This document shows, piece by piece, positions 8,241 to 16,883 of a stretch of 64,000 nucleotides of DNA. Below the pieces are notes generated by a model, which was given only the letters and a program-made list of their open reading frames with translations, made no database searches and was not told the DNA's origin. The translations under genes and the position numbers were made by a program. The DNA lies in the NCBI GenBank assembly GCA_964511625.1, contig CAZEJG010000007.1:83784-147783 (forward strand), in the 5' to 3' direction. Each line of letters starts with the position of its first letter. Positions within the stretch are counted from its first letter, which is position 1. The DNA is from Pseudohoeflea sp964511625 (GTDB lineage: Bacteria; Pseudomonadota; Alphaproteobacteria; Rhizobiales; Rhizobiaceae).

Positions 8241-9233
8241 ATGGCCGTCTATACCGACGTTTCGGAAACCGAACTGCAGGCTTTCGTCGCCGAATACGAC
8301 ATCGGCGCGCTGACCTCCTACAAGGGCATCGCCGAAGGCGTGGAGAATTCCAATTTCCTCATCCACACGACCACGGGCAGCTTCATCCTGACGCTGTACG
8401 AAAAGCGCGTGAACCCGGAAGACCTTCCTTTCTTCCTCGGCCTGATGGACCATCTGGCGAGCCGCGGACTTTCCTGCCCGCTGCCGATCCGCCGTCGGGA
8501 TGGATCGACACTGGGCACGCTGGCCCGTCGTCCGGCGGCAATCATCTCCTTTCTGGAAGGCATGTGGCCGCGCAAGCCCGCCGCCGCGCACTGCCGCGAG
8601 ACCGGTCGGGCACTTGCCGCCCTGCATATCGCTGGCGAGGGTTTCGATATCGCCCGCCCCAACGCGCTTTCCGTCGACGCCTGGCGGCCCTTGTGGGAGA
8701 AATCCGCCGCCCGCGCCGACGAGGTGGAGCCGGGACTGGCGGCGGAGATCGAGGCGGCGCTCGACGATCTCGAAGCCGGCTGGCCGAAGGGACTGCCCGA
8801 GGGCGTCATCCATGCCGACCTGTTTCCCGACAACGTCTTCTTCATCGGCGACGACCTGTCGGGCATCATCGACTTCTATTTCGCCTGCGACGACTTCCTG
8901 GTCTACGATCTCGCCATCTGCATCAATGCCTGGTGCTTCGAGCCCGACGGCTCCTACAACCTCACCAAGGGCATGGCGCTGATCGACGGCTACACCGAGG
9001 TCCGCAGCCTCTCCGAGGCAGAAGTGGAGGCGCTGCCGATGCTCGCACAGGGCGCGGCCATGCGTTTCCTGCTCACACGGCTGTATGACTGGCTGACCAC
9101 GCCCGAGGGCGCACTGGTGGTCAAGAAGGACCCGCGCGAATATCTGCGCAAGCTGCGCTTCCACCGGGCTGTCGAGGCCGCCTCAGAATACGGCCTCCGA
9201 CAGGCCGCCCATCTTCAGGACACCGCTCAATGA
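8241..9233 (+). CDS. thrB: Homoserine kinase (ThrB, APH-fold type)
   Basis: Phosphorylates homoserine in the threonine pathway; its partner threonine synthase (thrC) lies at 16.9-18.3 kb on the other strand. This is the aminoglycoside-phosphotransferase-fold ThrB of alphaproteobacteria rather than the GHMP type. It shows the catalytic loop HADLFPDNVFF and the metal-binding IDFYFACDDFLVYDLA block. It has 330 residues. It follows ispH by 2 bp and overlaps rnhA by 4 nt (ATGA), so the three genes are probably co-translated. Confidence 0.94.
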   Translation: MAVYTDVSETELQAFVAEYDIGALTSYKGIAEGVENSNFLIHTTTGSFILTLYEKRVNPEDLPFFLGLMDHLASRGLSCPLPIRRRDGSTLGTLARRPAAIISFLEGMWPRKPAAAHCRETGRALAALHIAGEGFDIARPNALSVDAWRPLWEKSAARADEVEPGLAAEIEAALDDLEAGWPKGLPEGVIHADLFPDNVFFIGDDLSGIIDFYFACDDFLVYDLAICINAWCFEPDGSYNLTKGMALIDGYTEVRSLSEAEVEALPMLAQGAAMRFLLTRLYDWLTTPEGALVVKKDPREYLRKLRFHRAVEAASEYGLRQAAHLQDTAQ

Positions 9234-9667
9234 AACATGTCGACATCTTCACCGACGGGGCCTGTTCGGGCAATCCGGGCCCCGGCGGCTGGGGCGCGGT
9301 GCTGCGCTATGGCGACAAGGAAAAGGAAATGTCGGGCGGCGAGGCGCAGACCACCAACAACCGGATGGAGCTGATGGCCGCGATCCAGGCGCTCAACGCG
9401 CTCAAGAGCCCCTGCGAGATCGATCTCTATACCGACAGCGCCTATGTGAAGGACGGGATCTCGAAGTGGATCTTCGGCTGGAAGAAGAACGGCTGGAAGA
9501 CCGCCGACAAGAAGCCGGTCAAGAATGCCGAGCTCTGGCAGCAGCTGGAAGAGGCGCGCAACCGCCACAAGGTGACACTGCACTGGGTCAAGGGTCACGC
9601 CGGCCATCCCGAGAACGAGCGTGCCGACGAGCTGGCCCGCGCCGGCATGGCGCCCTTCAAGAAATGA
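9230..9667 (+). CDS. rnhA: Ribonuclease HI
   Basis: Degrades the RNA strand of RNA-DNA hybrids such as R-loops and primers. All four catalytic carboxylates are visible: Asp9 (FTDGACSGNPGPGG), Glu47 (NNRMELMA), Asp69 (YTDSAYV) and Asp133 (NERADELA), together with the KGHAGHPEN histidine loop. At 145 residues it is full length. Its ATGA start overlaps the thrB stop. Confidence 0.97.
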   Translation: MKHVDIFTDGACSGNPGPGGWGAVLRYGDKEKEMSGGEAQTTNNRMELMAAIQALNALKSPCEIDLYTDSAYVKDGISKWIFGWKKNGWKTADKKPVKNAELWQQLEEARNRHKVTLHWVKGHAGHPENERADELARAGMAPFKK

Positions 9668-9670
9668 AAA

Positions 9671-9690
9671 GGCGGGGCCGAGGCCCCGCC
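9671..9690 (-). terminator. Terminator of the peroxiredoxin gene
   Basis: GGCGGGGCC (9671-9679) and GGCCCCGCC (9682-9690) form a 9-bp stem between convergent genes. A TTTT run follows on the minus strand, so it mainly serves the peroxiredoxin gene; on the plus strand the tail after rnhA is weak. Confidence 0.75.
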
Positions 9691-9713
9691 TGAAAATTGC
9701 CTGTAAGGTCGCC

Positions 9714-10199
9714 TTAGAGCTGTTCCAGTAGCTTCTCGGCACCGGAGGTAACGGCCTCGCCGGGGCTATCCTCGACGTTGAGCGCGGTGACCTTGCCGTC
9801 TTCCACGATCATCGAATAGCGCTTGGAACGGACGCCGAGCGTGCCCGCCGACAGATCCATCTCCATGCCGATCGCCTTGGTGAAGGCGGCGTCCCAGTCG
9901 GCCAGGAACCGCAGCGTGCCCATGCCGTTGGTCGACTTCGCCCAGGCGCCCATGACGAAGGCGTCGTTGACGGAGATCACCGCGATATCGTCGACGCCCT
10001 TCGCCTTGATGGCGTCCGCGTTGTTCAGATAGCCCGGCAGGTGGTTGTGGGTGCAGGTGGGCGTATAGGCGCCGGGAACCGCGAACAGGACGACCTTGCG
10101 GCCGGAGAAGAGGTCCTTGGTGCCGACTTCCTGCATGCCGTCGGGGCCGGCTTCCTTGAGTGTGAGTTCGGGCAGCTTGTCGCCGATCGAAATGGTCAT
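9714..10199 (-). CDS. Peroxiredoxin (Prx5 / AhpC-TSA family)
   Basis: Thiol peroxidase of the Prx5 (type II) group, reducing H2O2 and alkyl hydroperoxides with glutathione/glutaredoxin or thioredoxin. The peroxidatic Cys49 lies in VPGAYTPTCTHNHLPGY, and the family block GVRSKRYSMIVEDGKV follows. It has 161 residues and no signal peptide, so it is cytoplasmic. The ATG at 10199 is preceded on the minus strand by GGAG at a spacing of 8-9 nt; the upstream in-frame ATG at 10244 lacks such a site. Confidence 0.94.
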   Translation of the reverse strand: MTISIGDKLPELTLKEAGPDGMQEVGTKDLFSGRKVVLFAVPGAYTPTCTHNHLPGYLNNADAIKAKGVDDIAVISVNDAFVMGAWAKSTNGMGTLRFLADWDAAFTKAIGMEMDLSAGTLGVRSKRYSMIVEDGKVTALNVEDSPGEAVTSGAEKLLEQL

Positions 10200-10300
10200 G
10201 TTATGTGTCTCCGTGTTGGGCGGTGATGAATTGGGATGCGCCATAGATATCGCATCGGGGCGTCAGGTCGAGGCCCCGACGTCTCGTGCGCGAAACTATT

Positions 10301-11149
10301 TCAGTCGATGGCGAGCGGCACCGTGGTTTCGATCGCCCGCTCGCCGAGGGTGACCACTATATCGAGCGGTACATCGGCTGAGGCGTTCTTCGGGCGGCTT
10401 TCCACGGGCAGCGAGAAGGACACCGTGGCGTTGTCCCGTGAAACCGTCTTCGGGATTCCGAACAGCCATCCGCCGGGCGAGTATGTGAAGATTGCGGGAT
10501 CCTCGGTCGCCTCGGCGGGAACTCGGACGCTGACGGTGATCGCATCCGCACCCTCGTCCACTGTCGCCTCAATCACATCGAAGTCCTCGGTGGGAGCGGC
10601 CGGCAGGGCAGAAAAGGCGCGGGCGACAGCCACCTTGGCGCGGGCGTCGGTCCCCTTCATCGCGTCGGGGGCGGGAAGGGACAGGTCGAAGGAGGCCTGG
10701 AACGGCACGCAGATCTGTTCGCACAGCCCGAGGAAGACATCGGCCCTAACCTCCGCCTTCCCGGGCGCCGGGCCGCCGTCCCGTCGCATTTCGAGCGCCA
10801 GGCTCACCGGATGCTTGTAGCCGGCCCAGACCGAGTAGCCGTCATCGACCCGCACGGGAGGCGGCAGACGCAGCGAGCTGAGCTCGATCCCCTCGCTGCG
10901 CGACAGGTCGATCTGCGGCGGGATACCCGAGGCGCCGGGGTCGATCCAGTAGGTCTTCCAGCCGTCCTCCAGGTCGATTTCGAGTGCCCCGCGGATAACG
11001 CCGTCATGATCCGGCTCCGGATCGACCACGAGGCGCACGCGCGCGCCCTCCGTCTCTGTCCAGCCGCTGTCGACCGCGCCAGCGGGCAGCGCCGAAAGCG
11101 TGGCGAGGGATATGGCGGCGATCGCAGCTGTGGCAGTCCTGAGAAACAT
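10301..11149 (-). CDS. Stand-alone DsbD alpha-type periplasmic protein
   Basis: A secreted 282-residue protein with a signal peptide (LRTATAAIAAISLATLSA, then cleavage near AGA) and the DsbC/DsbD N-terminal domain fold, including the redox pair in LCEQICVPF. In full-length DsbD this domain passes electrons from the membrane domain to periplasmic partners. Here the membrane and thioredoxin domains are absent, so the electron donor must be encoded elsewhere. Start at 11149 is supported by AGGAG upstream. It lies on the minus strand upstream of the peroxiredoxin, with about 100 bp between them. Confidence 0.85.
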   Translation of the reverse strand: MFLRTATAAIAAISLATLSALPAGAVDSGWTETEGARVRLVVDPEPDHDGVIRGALEIDLEDGWKTYWIDPGASGIPPQIDLSRSEGIELSSLRLPPPVRVDDGYSVWAGYKHPVSLALEMRRDGGPAPGKAEVRADVFLGLCEQICVPFQASFDLSLPAPDAMKGTDARAKVAVARAFSALPAAPTEDFDVIEATVDEGADAITVSVRVPAEATEDPAIFTYSPGGWLFGIPKTVSRDNATVSFSLPVESRPKNASADVPLDIVVTLGERAIETTVPLAID

Positions 11150-11324
11150 CGTCACTCCTGTCCGGGATTCCGGTCGTCGAAAACTATCGTGACCGGGCAC
11201 CCTTTTCCAGCAATGACACATCAACGCCGATCATTTCCGCGTGACGCGTCAATCCCTCGGAAATGACAGGATGCCGCGACGGAATATCCCTTTCCAAAGG
11301 CGCAAAGTTTGTTACGCTGCCTGC

Positions 11325-11942
11325 ATGACGAAACCAGAAGACCACCTGTCGCTTCGTGAACGAGGCTGTCTCGACGGCCACTTTCTCATTGCCATGCCCA
11401 ACATGGCGGACGAGCGTTTCCATCGCACCGTGGTTTTCATCTGCGCCCATTCCGAGGATGGGGCGATGGGATTCATCATCAACCGGCCTCAGGGCATGCA
11501 CTTCTCCGAATTGATCGGGAAGCTGGAGCTGGAACAGTCCGCGCGCATCTCGTCTGCAGGCTCGTCCTGCGGCAAGCCGGTGGATTTCCCGGTGCTCTCC
11601 GGCGGTCCGGTCGACACCGGCCGCGGCTTTGTGCTTCACACCGACGACTATCACAGCCAGTCGACCATGCCTGTCAGCGACGAACTCTGCCTGACCGCAA
11701 CAGTCGACATCCTGCGCGCCATCAACGAGGGCAGGGGCCCCGAACGCGGCATCATGTTGCTCGGCTATGCCGGCTGGGCGCCCGGTCAGCTCGAGGAAGA
11801 GATGGCCGCCAATTCCTGGCTCAGCTGTCCGGCGAGCGAGGAAATCGTCTTCGACCTGATGACTGACGACAAATACGAGCGCGTGCTCGAGATGATGGGC
11901 GTCAAGCCTGCCATGCTTTCCATGCAGGCAGGCCACGCCTGA
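11325..11942 (+). CDS. YqgE/AlgH family protein
   Basis: A 205-residue YqgE/AlgH (DUF179) protein of unknown biochemical function. The family signature is clear: GHFLIAMPNMADERFHRTVV, ICAHSEDGAMGFIINRP, a GGPVDTGRGFVLH block and GYAGWAPGQLEEE. The ATG at 11325 is the start matching the family N-terminus; an upstream GTG-initiated extension has no similarity. It is divergent from the DsbD-like gene, with a 175-bp gap between them. Confidence 0.93.
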   Translation: MTKPEDHLSLRERGCLDGHFLIAMPNMADERFHRTVVFICAHSEDGAMGFIINRPQGMHFSELIGKLELEQSARISSAGSSCGKPVDFPVLSGGPVDTGRGFVLHTDDYHSQSTMPVSDELCLTATVDILRAINEGRGPERGIMLLGYAGWAPGQLEEEMAANSWLSCPASEEIVFDLMTDDKYERVLEMMGVKPAMLSMQAGHA

Positions 11943-11994
11943 TTTTTCCCCGAGCGATGATGTTGAGGAGCGACGGTCGCCGGCTACCGCCAAG

Positions 11995-14934
11995 TCAGCC
12001 GTGCGTGCCGGTCTCGCCGCGCGAATGGTCATAGCGCTCGCGCAGGAGCCGCAATACCGAATCCGAACCGATCGGCGGTCCATAGATAAAACTCTGGGCA
12101 AAGTCGCAGCCCATGTCGGCGAGCGCCGCAGCATCCGCCTCGTTGGCCACGCCCTCGGCCACCACCGTCATGTCGAGATCCTTGGCGAGCTGCACCACCG
12201 ATTTCAGAAGCACCCCGCGCCGCTCGGTCGGGTCGCTGACGAGCGACTTGTCGAGCTTGATCGTCGAGAACGGGAAGCGGGTGAGATAGGACAGCGAGGA
12301 ATGGCCGGTGCCGAAATCGTCGAGCGAGAGCCCGATGCCTGCATCGCGCAGCCGAGACAGGGTGACCAGCGCCTGCTGCGGATTGTGCATGACCAGCGTC
12401 TCGGTGAGCTCCAGCCGGAACCGCTCGGGCGCGCAACGCGATTCCGAGATCGCGGAAATGACGTCGTTGCACAGATCGGCCTTCAGGAGCTGTGCCGAGG
12501 AGAGGTTCACCGACATGAAGATCGGAATGTCGCCCACCGCATTGAGCCAGGTCGCAAGATCGTTGGCGGCCCCGCGCAGCGCGTACATGCCGAGCCGCAG
12601 GATGAGGTCCGAGGCCTCCGCCACTGGAATGAACTCCGAGGGAGACACCACGCCGCGCTTCGGATCGTCCCAGCGTAGCAGCGCCTCGAAACCTGCGATT
12701 TCCGCGTCGTCCATCCGTACGATCGGCTGGTAAACCAGATGGAGGTCGCCGCGCTCGATGGCCCGGCGCAGGTCCAGTTCCAGCCGCTGGCGGTTGGAGC
12801 CGACGGTGCGGAAGGCCGGACGGAACGGTTCGATACGGTTGCCACCGAAGCGCTTGGCCTGGGCCATGGCCAGTTCGGCATCCTTCATCAGTTCCTCGGG
12901 CACCGCGCCGCTTTCGACCCAGGTGACGAGGCCGATCGAGGCGGTCAGATGAATTTCCTGGTTGGCGAAATCGATGGGTGCAGAGATCGCCTTACTGATC
13001 GCCTCGGCAAGGGCTGCGACGCGCGCCGGCTCCTGCTCGGAAACGAGGATCAGGCCGAATTGGTCGCCGGTGATGCGGGCGAGTGAATCGTGTGGCTTCA
13101 GGAGCCGCTTGAGGCGGCGGGTGACGGCGAGCAAAATGGTGTCGCCCACCGACATGCCGTGCTTGTCGTTGACCTTCCGGAACTGGTCGAGATCGATCAT
13201 GAACACGGTCGGACGCATGGCCTTGTTGGCCTCGGCCGTCGCGATCGCCATTTCCAGCCGGTCGACGAACAGCTGCCGGTTGGGAAGGCCGGTGAGGTTG
13301 TCGTGCACCGCGTCGTGCAAGAGCCGGGTTTCCGCCGCCTTCTGCTCCGTGACGTCGACGATGGTGCCGACGCAGCGGATGACCTCGCCGCTGGTCCCGA
13401 GCACGGGACGGATCCTGAGCTGCATCCAGTGATGATGGCCGTCCTCGGCGCGGACACGGAAGTCGAGATTGAGCCGACCGCGGCGATGCTCGATCAGCGC
13501 GTCGAGCGAGGTGCGAAAGCGGTCGCGGTCGTCGGGGTGGATATGCGGCAGCCAGTTGCGCGCCGGACCTGACAGGCTGTTGGGCGAATAGCCGAAGGTC
13601 GGCGAAATGTCCGGGATGGTGACCAGCCGGTCGCGCAGAACGTCCCAGTCCCAGACAATGTCGCCTGCGCCGGTCAGCGCCAGTGCCTGGCGTTCCATGT
13701 CGGAGAACAGGCCCTGGTGGAACGCTCCGCCGGCAAAGGAATGCTGGACGACCGTGAAGCCCATCAGGAGGACGATCAGCACCAGAGCGCCGCCGAGCGC
13801 GGGCTGGATGATGTCGTTGGACAACTGCCCCGTCACCGTCAGCCACGCGCCGAACATCCAGCACAGCACCAGCGCCCAGGTGGGCACCAGCATGATGGCG
13901 CGGTCGTAGCGGTTGAAGCCGAGGAGGAGGATCAGCACCACGCCGGCGATTGCCGTTGCCGCCAGCGAGAGCCTGGCGATTCCGGCGGCGATGGCCGGAT
14001 CGTAGATCGCCACGGCGAACAGTGCCGAGAGGCCGATGATCCAGGCGGCGGTAACGAAGGCGAGATTGATGTGCCAGCGGTTGAGATTGAGATAGGCGAA
14101 GAGGAAGACCACGAGCCCGGTAGCGAGAAACACCTCCGTACCCGCTCGCCAGATCTGCTCGTCACCCGGCGTGACGCTGATCAGCTTGGACAGGAATCCG
14201 AAATCGACCGACACATAGGCAAGAACCGCCCAGGCGAGCGCGGCGGTCGCCGGCAGCATCGATGTCCCCTTGACCACGAAGAGGATGGTCAGGAACACCG
14301 CCAGCAGGCCGGCGATGCCGAGCACCACGCCGCGATAGAGCGTGAATGCGTTGACGGTATCCTTGTAGGCGTCGGGCTCCCACAGGTAGATCTGCGGCAG
14401 GTCCGGCGTGGCGAGTTCGGCCACGAAGGTCACCACAGCGCCGGGGTTGAGCGTAATGCGGAAGACGTCGTCCTCGTCATTGGGCACCTGGTCGAGAGCA
14501 AAGCCCTCCGACGGCGTAATCGACAGGATGCGCTTCGAGCCCAGGTCGGGCCAGAGGATACCGGAGCCCGCAAGGCGGAAATGCGGCGCCACGATCAGCC
14601 GGTCGAGCTGTTCGTCCGACACGTTGGCGAGCGCGAAGACCGCCCAGTCGCCCGAATGTTCGGGGCTCGCGGCGCGCACCTCGATGCGGCGGACGATGCC
14701 GTCGGCGCCGGGTGCCGTGGAGACCTGGAAGGCTTCGCCGCGCCCGCGGTAGATTTCGGTGGTCGCCGTGAGATCGAGGGCGGTATCCTCGCGGCTGATG
14801 CGAACGGGCTCGAGCGCCCGCGCCGCACCGGCAAGTTCCATGAGCGCAATCGCCATCATGACAACGAGGACCGCCGCGCTCTTCAGACGATACGATCCGC
14901 CGTTGTGATGGAAGCGAAAGCGGGACAAGTTCAC
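11995..14934 (-). CDS. Membrane PAS-GGDEF-EAL c-di-GMP phosphodiesterase
   Basis: A 979-residue sensor. A signal-anchor and an extracytoplasmic domain (about residues 30-190) resemble a 7TMR-DISM receptor. A multi-helix membrane block (about 195-400), a PAS/PAC domain (about 430-530), a GGDEF domain and a C-terminal EAL domain follow. The GGDEF motif is degenerate (ITGDQFGLI), so cyclase activity is doubtful and it may only bind GTP. The EAL domain keeps GFEALLRW, NLSSAQL, ELTET, DDFGTG and VAEGV, so it should hydrolyse c-di-GMP. The GTG start at 14934 overlaps the stop of the upstream GNAT gene (GTGA). Confidence 0.9.
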   Translation of the reverse strand: MNLSRFRFHHNGGSYRLKSAAVLVVMMAIALMELAGAARALEPVRISREDTALDLTATTEIYRGRGEAFQVSTAPGADGIVRRIEVRAASPEHSGDWAVFALANVSDEQLDRLIVAPHFRLAGSGILWPDLGSKRILSITPSEGFALDQVPNDEDDVFRITLNPGAVVTFVAELATPDLPQIYLWEPDAYKDTVNAFTLYRGVVLGIAGLLAVFLTILFVVKGTSMLPATAALAWAVLAYVSVDFGFLSKLISVTPGDEQIWRAGTEVFLATGLVVFLFAYLNLNRWHINLAFVTAAWIIGLSALFAVAIYDPAIAAGIARLSLAATAIAGVVLILLLGFNRYDRAIMLVPTWALVLCWMFGAWLTVTGQLSNDIIQPALGGALVLIVLLMGFTVVQHSFAGGAFHQGLFSDMERQALALTGAGDIVWDWDVLRDRLVTIPDISPTFGYSPNSLSGPARNWLPHIHPDDRDRFRTSLDALIEHRRGRLNLDFRVRAEDGHHHWMQLRIRPVLGTSGEVIRCVGTIVDVTEQKAAETRLLHDAVHDNLTGLPNRQLFVDRLEMAIATAEANKAMRPTVFMIDLDQFRKVNDKHGMSVGDTILLAVTRRLKRLLKPHDSLARITGDQFGLILVSEQEPARVAALAEAISKAISAPIDFANQEIHLTASIGLVTWVESGAVPEELMKDAELAMAQAKRFGGNRIEPFRPAFRTVGSNRQRLELDLRRAIERGDLHLVYQPIVRMDDAEIAGFEALLRWDDPKRGVVSPSEFIPVAEASDLILRLGMYALRGAANDLATWLNAVGDIPIFMSVNLSSAQLLKADLCNDVISAISESRCAPERFRLELTETLVMHNPQQALVTLSRLRDAGIGLSLDDFGTGHSSLSYLTRFPFSTIKLDKSLVSDPTERRGVLLKSVVQLAKDLDMTVVAEGVANEADAAALADMGCDFAQSFIYGPPIGSDSVLRLLRERYDHSRGETGTHG

Positions 14935-15551
14935 CTCATGGCTTTCGATGCGGCCTGCCGTGCCCGCCACTCTTCCGCGATCAAGGCGTAAAGGAGGTGG
15001 TCGCGCCAGGCGCCGTTGATGCGCAAGTAGCTGTGCAGATACCCCTCCCGGCGAAACCCGGCTTTTTCAAGGAGTCGCGAACTGCGTTGGTTTTCGGGAA
15101 TACAGGCCGCTTCGATGCGGTGCAACCGCAGCCGGTCAAAGATGTGGGGAATGACGACCTGCAGCGCCGCCTGCATAAGGCCTTGGCCGGCATGGGCTTC
15201 GCCCATCCAGTAGCCGAGCGTGCAGCTCTCCGCCGCACCCCGCCGGATCGAGCCGATGGTGATCCCGCCCACCAAAGTGTTCTCTTGGGAGAGGAAGATG
15301 AAATAGGGATCGGCGAAGCCGCCCGATCGATCGGCCTCGTAGCGACGGATGCGGTGGCGGAAGGCCTCGCGCGTCAGGTCGTCGGAGGGCCAGCGCGGTT
15401 CCCAGGGCTCGAGGAACGCCCGGCTGGATCGCCGCAGCTCCCGCCACTGCTCGTAGTCGTCGAAGCGCGGATGGGCGAGATAGACCTTCGGCCCCTCCAG
15501 AACGGTCACCTCGCGAACGCGGTGGCGGAAGCGGAAGGTCGGCCTGTACAT
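14931..15551 (-). CDS. RimJ/RimL-type GNAT acetyltransferase
   Basis: A 206-residue GNAT of the RimJ family, probably acting on a ribosomal or other protein N-terminus. Visible motifs are LGYWMGEAHAGQGLMQAALQ (acetyl-CoA loop) and IPENQRSSRLLEKAGFRREG, both typical of RimJ-like enzymes. The ATG at 15551 (MYRPTFRFRHRVREV) is taken as start; the longer upstream frame is a shadow of the M16 peptidase. Its stop overlaps the start of the GGDEF/EAL gene, and it lies 17 bp downstream of the peptidase gene, so the three form one transcription unit. Confidence 0.9.
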   Translation of the reverse strand: MYRPTFRFRHRVREVTVLEGPKVYLAHPRFDDYEQWRELRRSSRAFLEPWEPRWPSDDLTREAFRHRIRRYEADRSGGFADPYFIFLSQENTLVGGITIGSIRRGAAESCTLGYWMGEAHAGQGLMQAALQVVIPHIFDRLRLHRIEAACIPENQRSSRLLEKAGFRREGYLHSYLRINGAWRDHLLYALIAEEWRARQAASKAMR

Positions 15552-15568
15552 CGTAAGTGCGCGGCCCG

Positions 15569-16867
15569 CTATTCGGCGGCGGTCTGCATCCGGTGCGATC
15601 CGGACAGTGCCGATTTCATCGACTCGCCGTCCATCAGCGGCGCCACCGGACCCACAGCCGACAGGGTCAGCGGCGTCTTGAAGAACAGCCGGCCGGCGAG
15701 ATCGGTCAGCCGGTCGGGCGTGATCGCGTCGAGACGTTCCATCAATTCGGCGTTGGAGACGGGCCGGCCGAAGAGCAGCATCTGCCGGGCGATCTGGCTG
15801 GCGCGTGCCGCCGGGCTTTCCTGCGACATCAGGAGTGCCGCGCGGGTCTGGGCCCGCGAGCGGTTGATCTCGCTGACGTCGACATGATCGGCGACCTTGG
15901 ACAGTTCGTCGAAGATCACCGGCATCAGCGAACCGAGATCCTCCGGCCCTGTGGCGGCGTGGATGCCGAACATGCCGGTGTCGGAGAAGCCCCAGTGGAA
16001 GGCGTAGACCGAGTAGCACAGGCCGCGCTTCTCGCGCACTTCCTGGAACAGCCGCGAGGACATGCCTCCGCCCAGGATGTTGGCGAGGATCTGCGAGGCG
16101 TAGAAATCGCGTGCCTGGTAGGCGCGGCCCTCGAAGCCGAGGATCACCTGTGCGTCCATCAGGTCGCGGGTCTCACGGTATTCGCCGCCCGTGTAGCGCG
16201 CCTCGATGAGATCGGGCAGCGAGTCGTTGGTCGGCTGGATGGCGTCGCCAAAAGCGTCCTCGACAAGCTTCGCGAAGGTCTCGTGATCGACGGCGCCCGC
16301 CGCCACAACGACGATCCGGTCGCCGGTATAGTGGCGCTTGAGATAGCTGCGCAGCTGGTCGGGCGTGAACGACTTCACCGTCGTCGGCGTGCCGAGGATC
16401 GGGCGGCCGATGGTCTGGTCGCGGAAAGCGGCCTCGGCGAAGCGGTCATAGACCACGTCGTCGGGCGTGTCGTTGGCAGCCCCGATCTCCTGCAGGATGA
16501 CGTGCTTCTCGCGCTCGAGCTCGCTTTCCTCGAAGGTCGAGGAGGTGAGGATGTCGGCGAGAATGTCGACCGCCAGCGGCACGTCGTCCTTCAGCACCCG
16601 GGCGTAGTAGGAGGTCGTTTCCGTCGAGGTGGCCGCGTTGACTTCGCCGCCGACATTCTCGATTTCCTCGGCGATCTGCCGCGCCGTGCGCCGCTTCGTA
16701 CCCTTGAAGGCCATGTGTTCGAGCAGGTGGGCGATACCGTGTTCGTCGTCGTTCTCGTCACGCGAGCCCGAACGGACCCAGACGCCGAGAACGGCGCTCT
16801 CCAGATGCGGCATCGTCTCTGTGACGACGGTGATGCCGTTGGAGAGCGTGGTGGTGCGTACGTTCAT
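15569..16867 (-). CDS. M16 family zinc metallopeptidase
   Basis: Pitrilysin/insulinase-fold peptidase related to the mitochondrial processing peptidase beta subunit. The inverted zinc motif HLLEH is at residues 47-51, with the third ligand Glu127 in LEREKHVILQEI. It has 432 residues and no signal peptide, with catalytic M16 and C-terminal M16_C halves. It lies between thrC (17 bp upstream) and the GNAT gene, the usual thrC-pepM16 arrangement in rhizobia. Confidence 0.94.
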   Translation of the reverse strand: MNVRTTTLSNGITVVTETMPHLESAVLGVWVRSGSRDENDDEHGIAHLLEHMAFKGTKRRTARQIAEEIENVGGEVNAATSTETTSYYARVLKDDVPLAVDILADILTSSTFEESELEREKHVILQEIGAANDTPDDVVYDRFAEAAFRDQTIGRPILGTPTTVKSFTPDQLRSYLKRHYTGDRIVVVAAGAVDHETFAKLVEDAFGDAIQPTNDSLPDLIEARYTGGEYRETRDLMDAQVILGFEGRAYQARDFYASQILANILGGGMSSRLFQEVREKRGLCYSVYAFHWGFSDTGMFGIHAATGPEDLGSLMPVIFDELSKVADHVDVSEINRSRAQTRAALLMSQESPAARASQIARQMLLFGRPVSNAELMERLDAITPDRLTDLAGRLFFKTPLTLSAVGPVAPLMDGESMKSALSGSHRMQTAAE

Positions 16868-16883
16868 TCTTGTGCTTTCCCGG

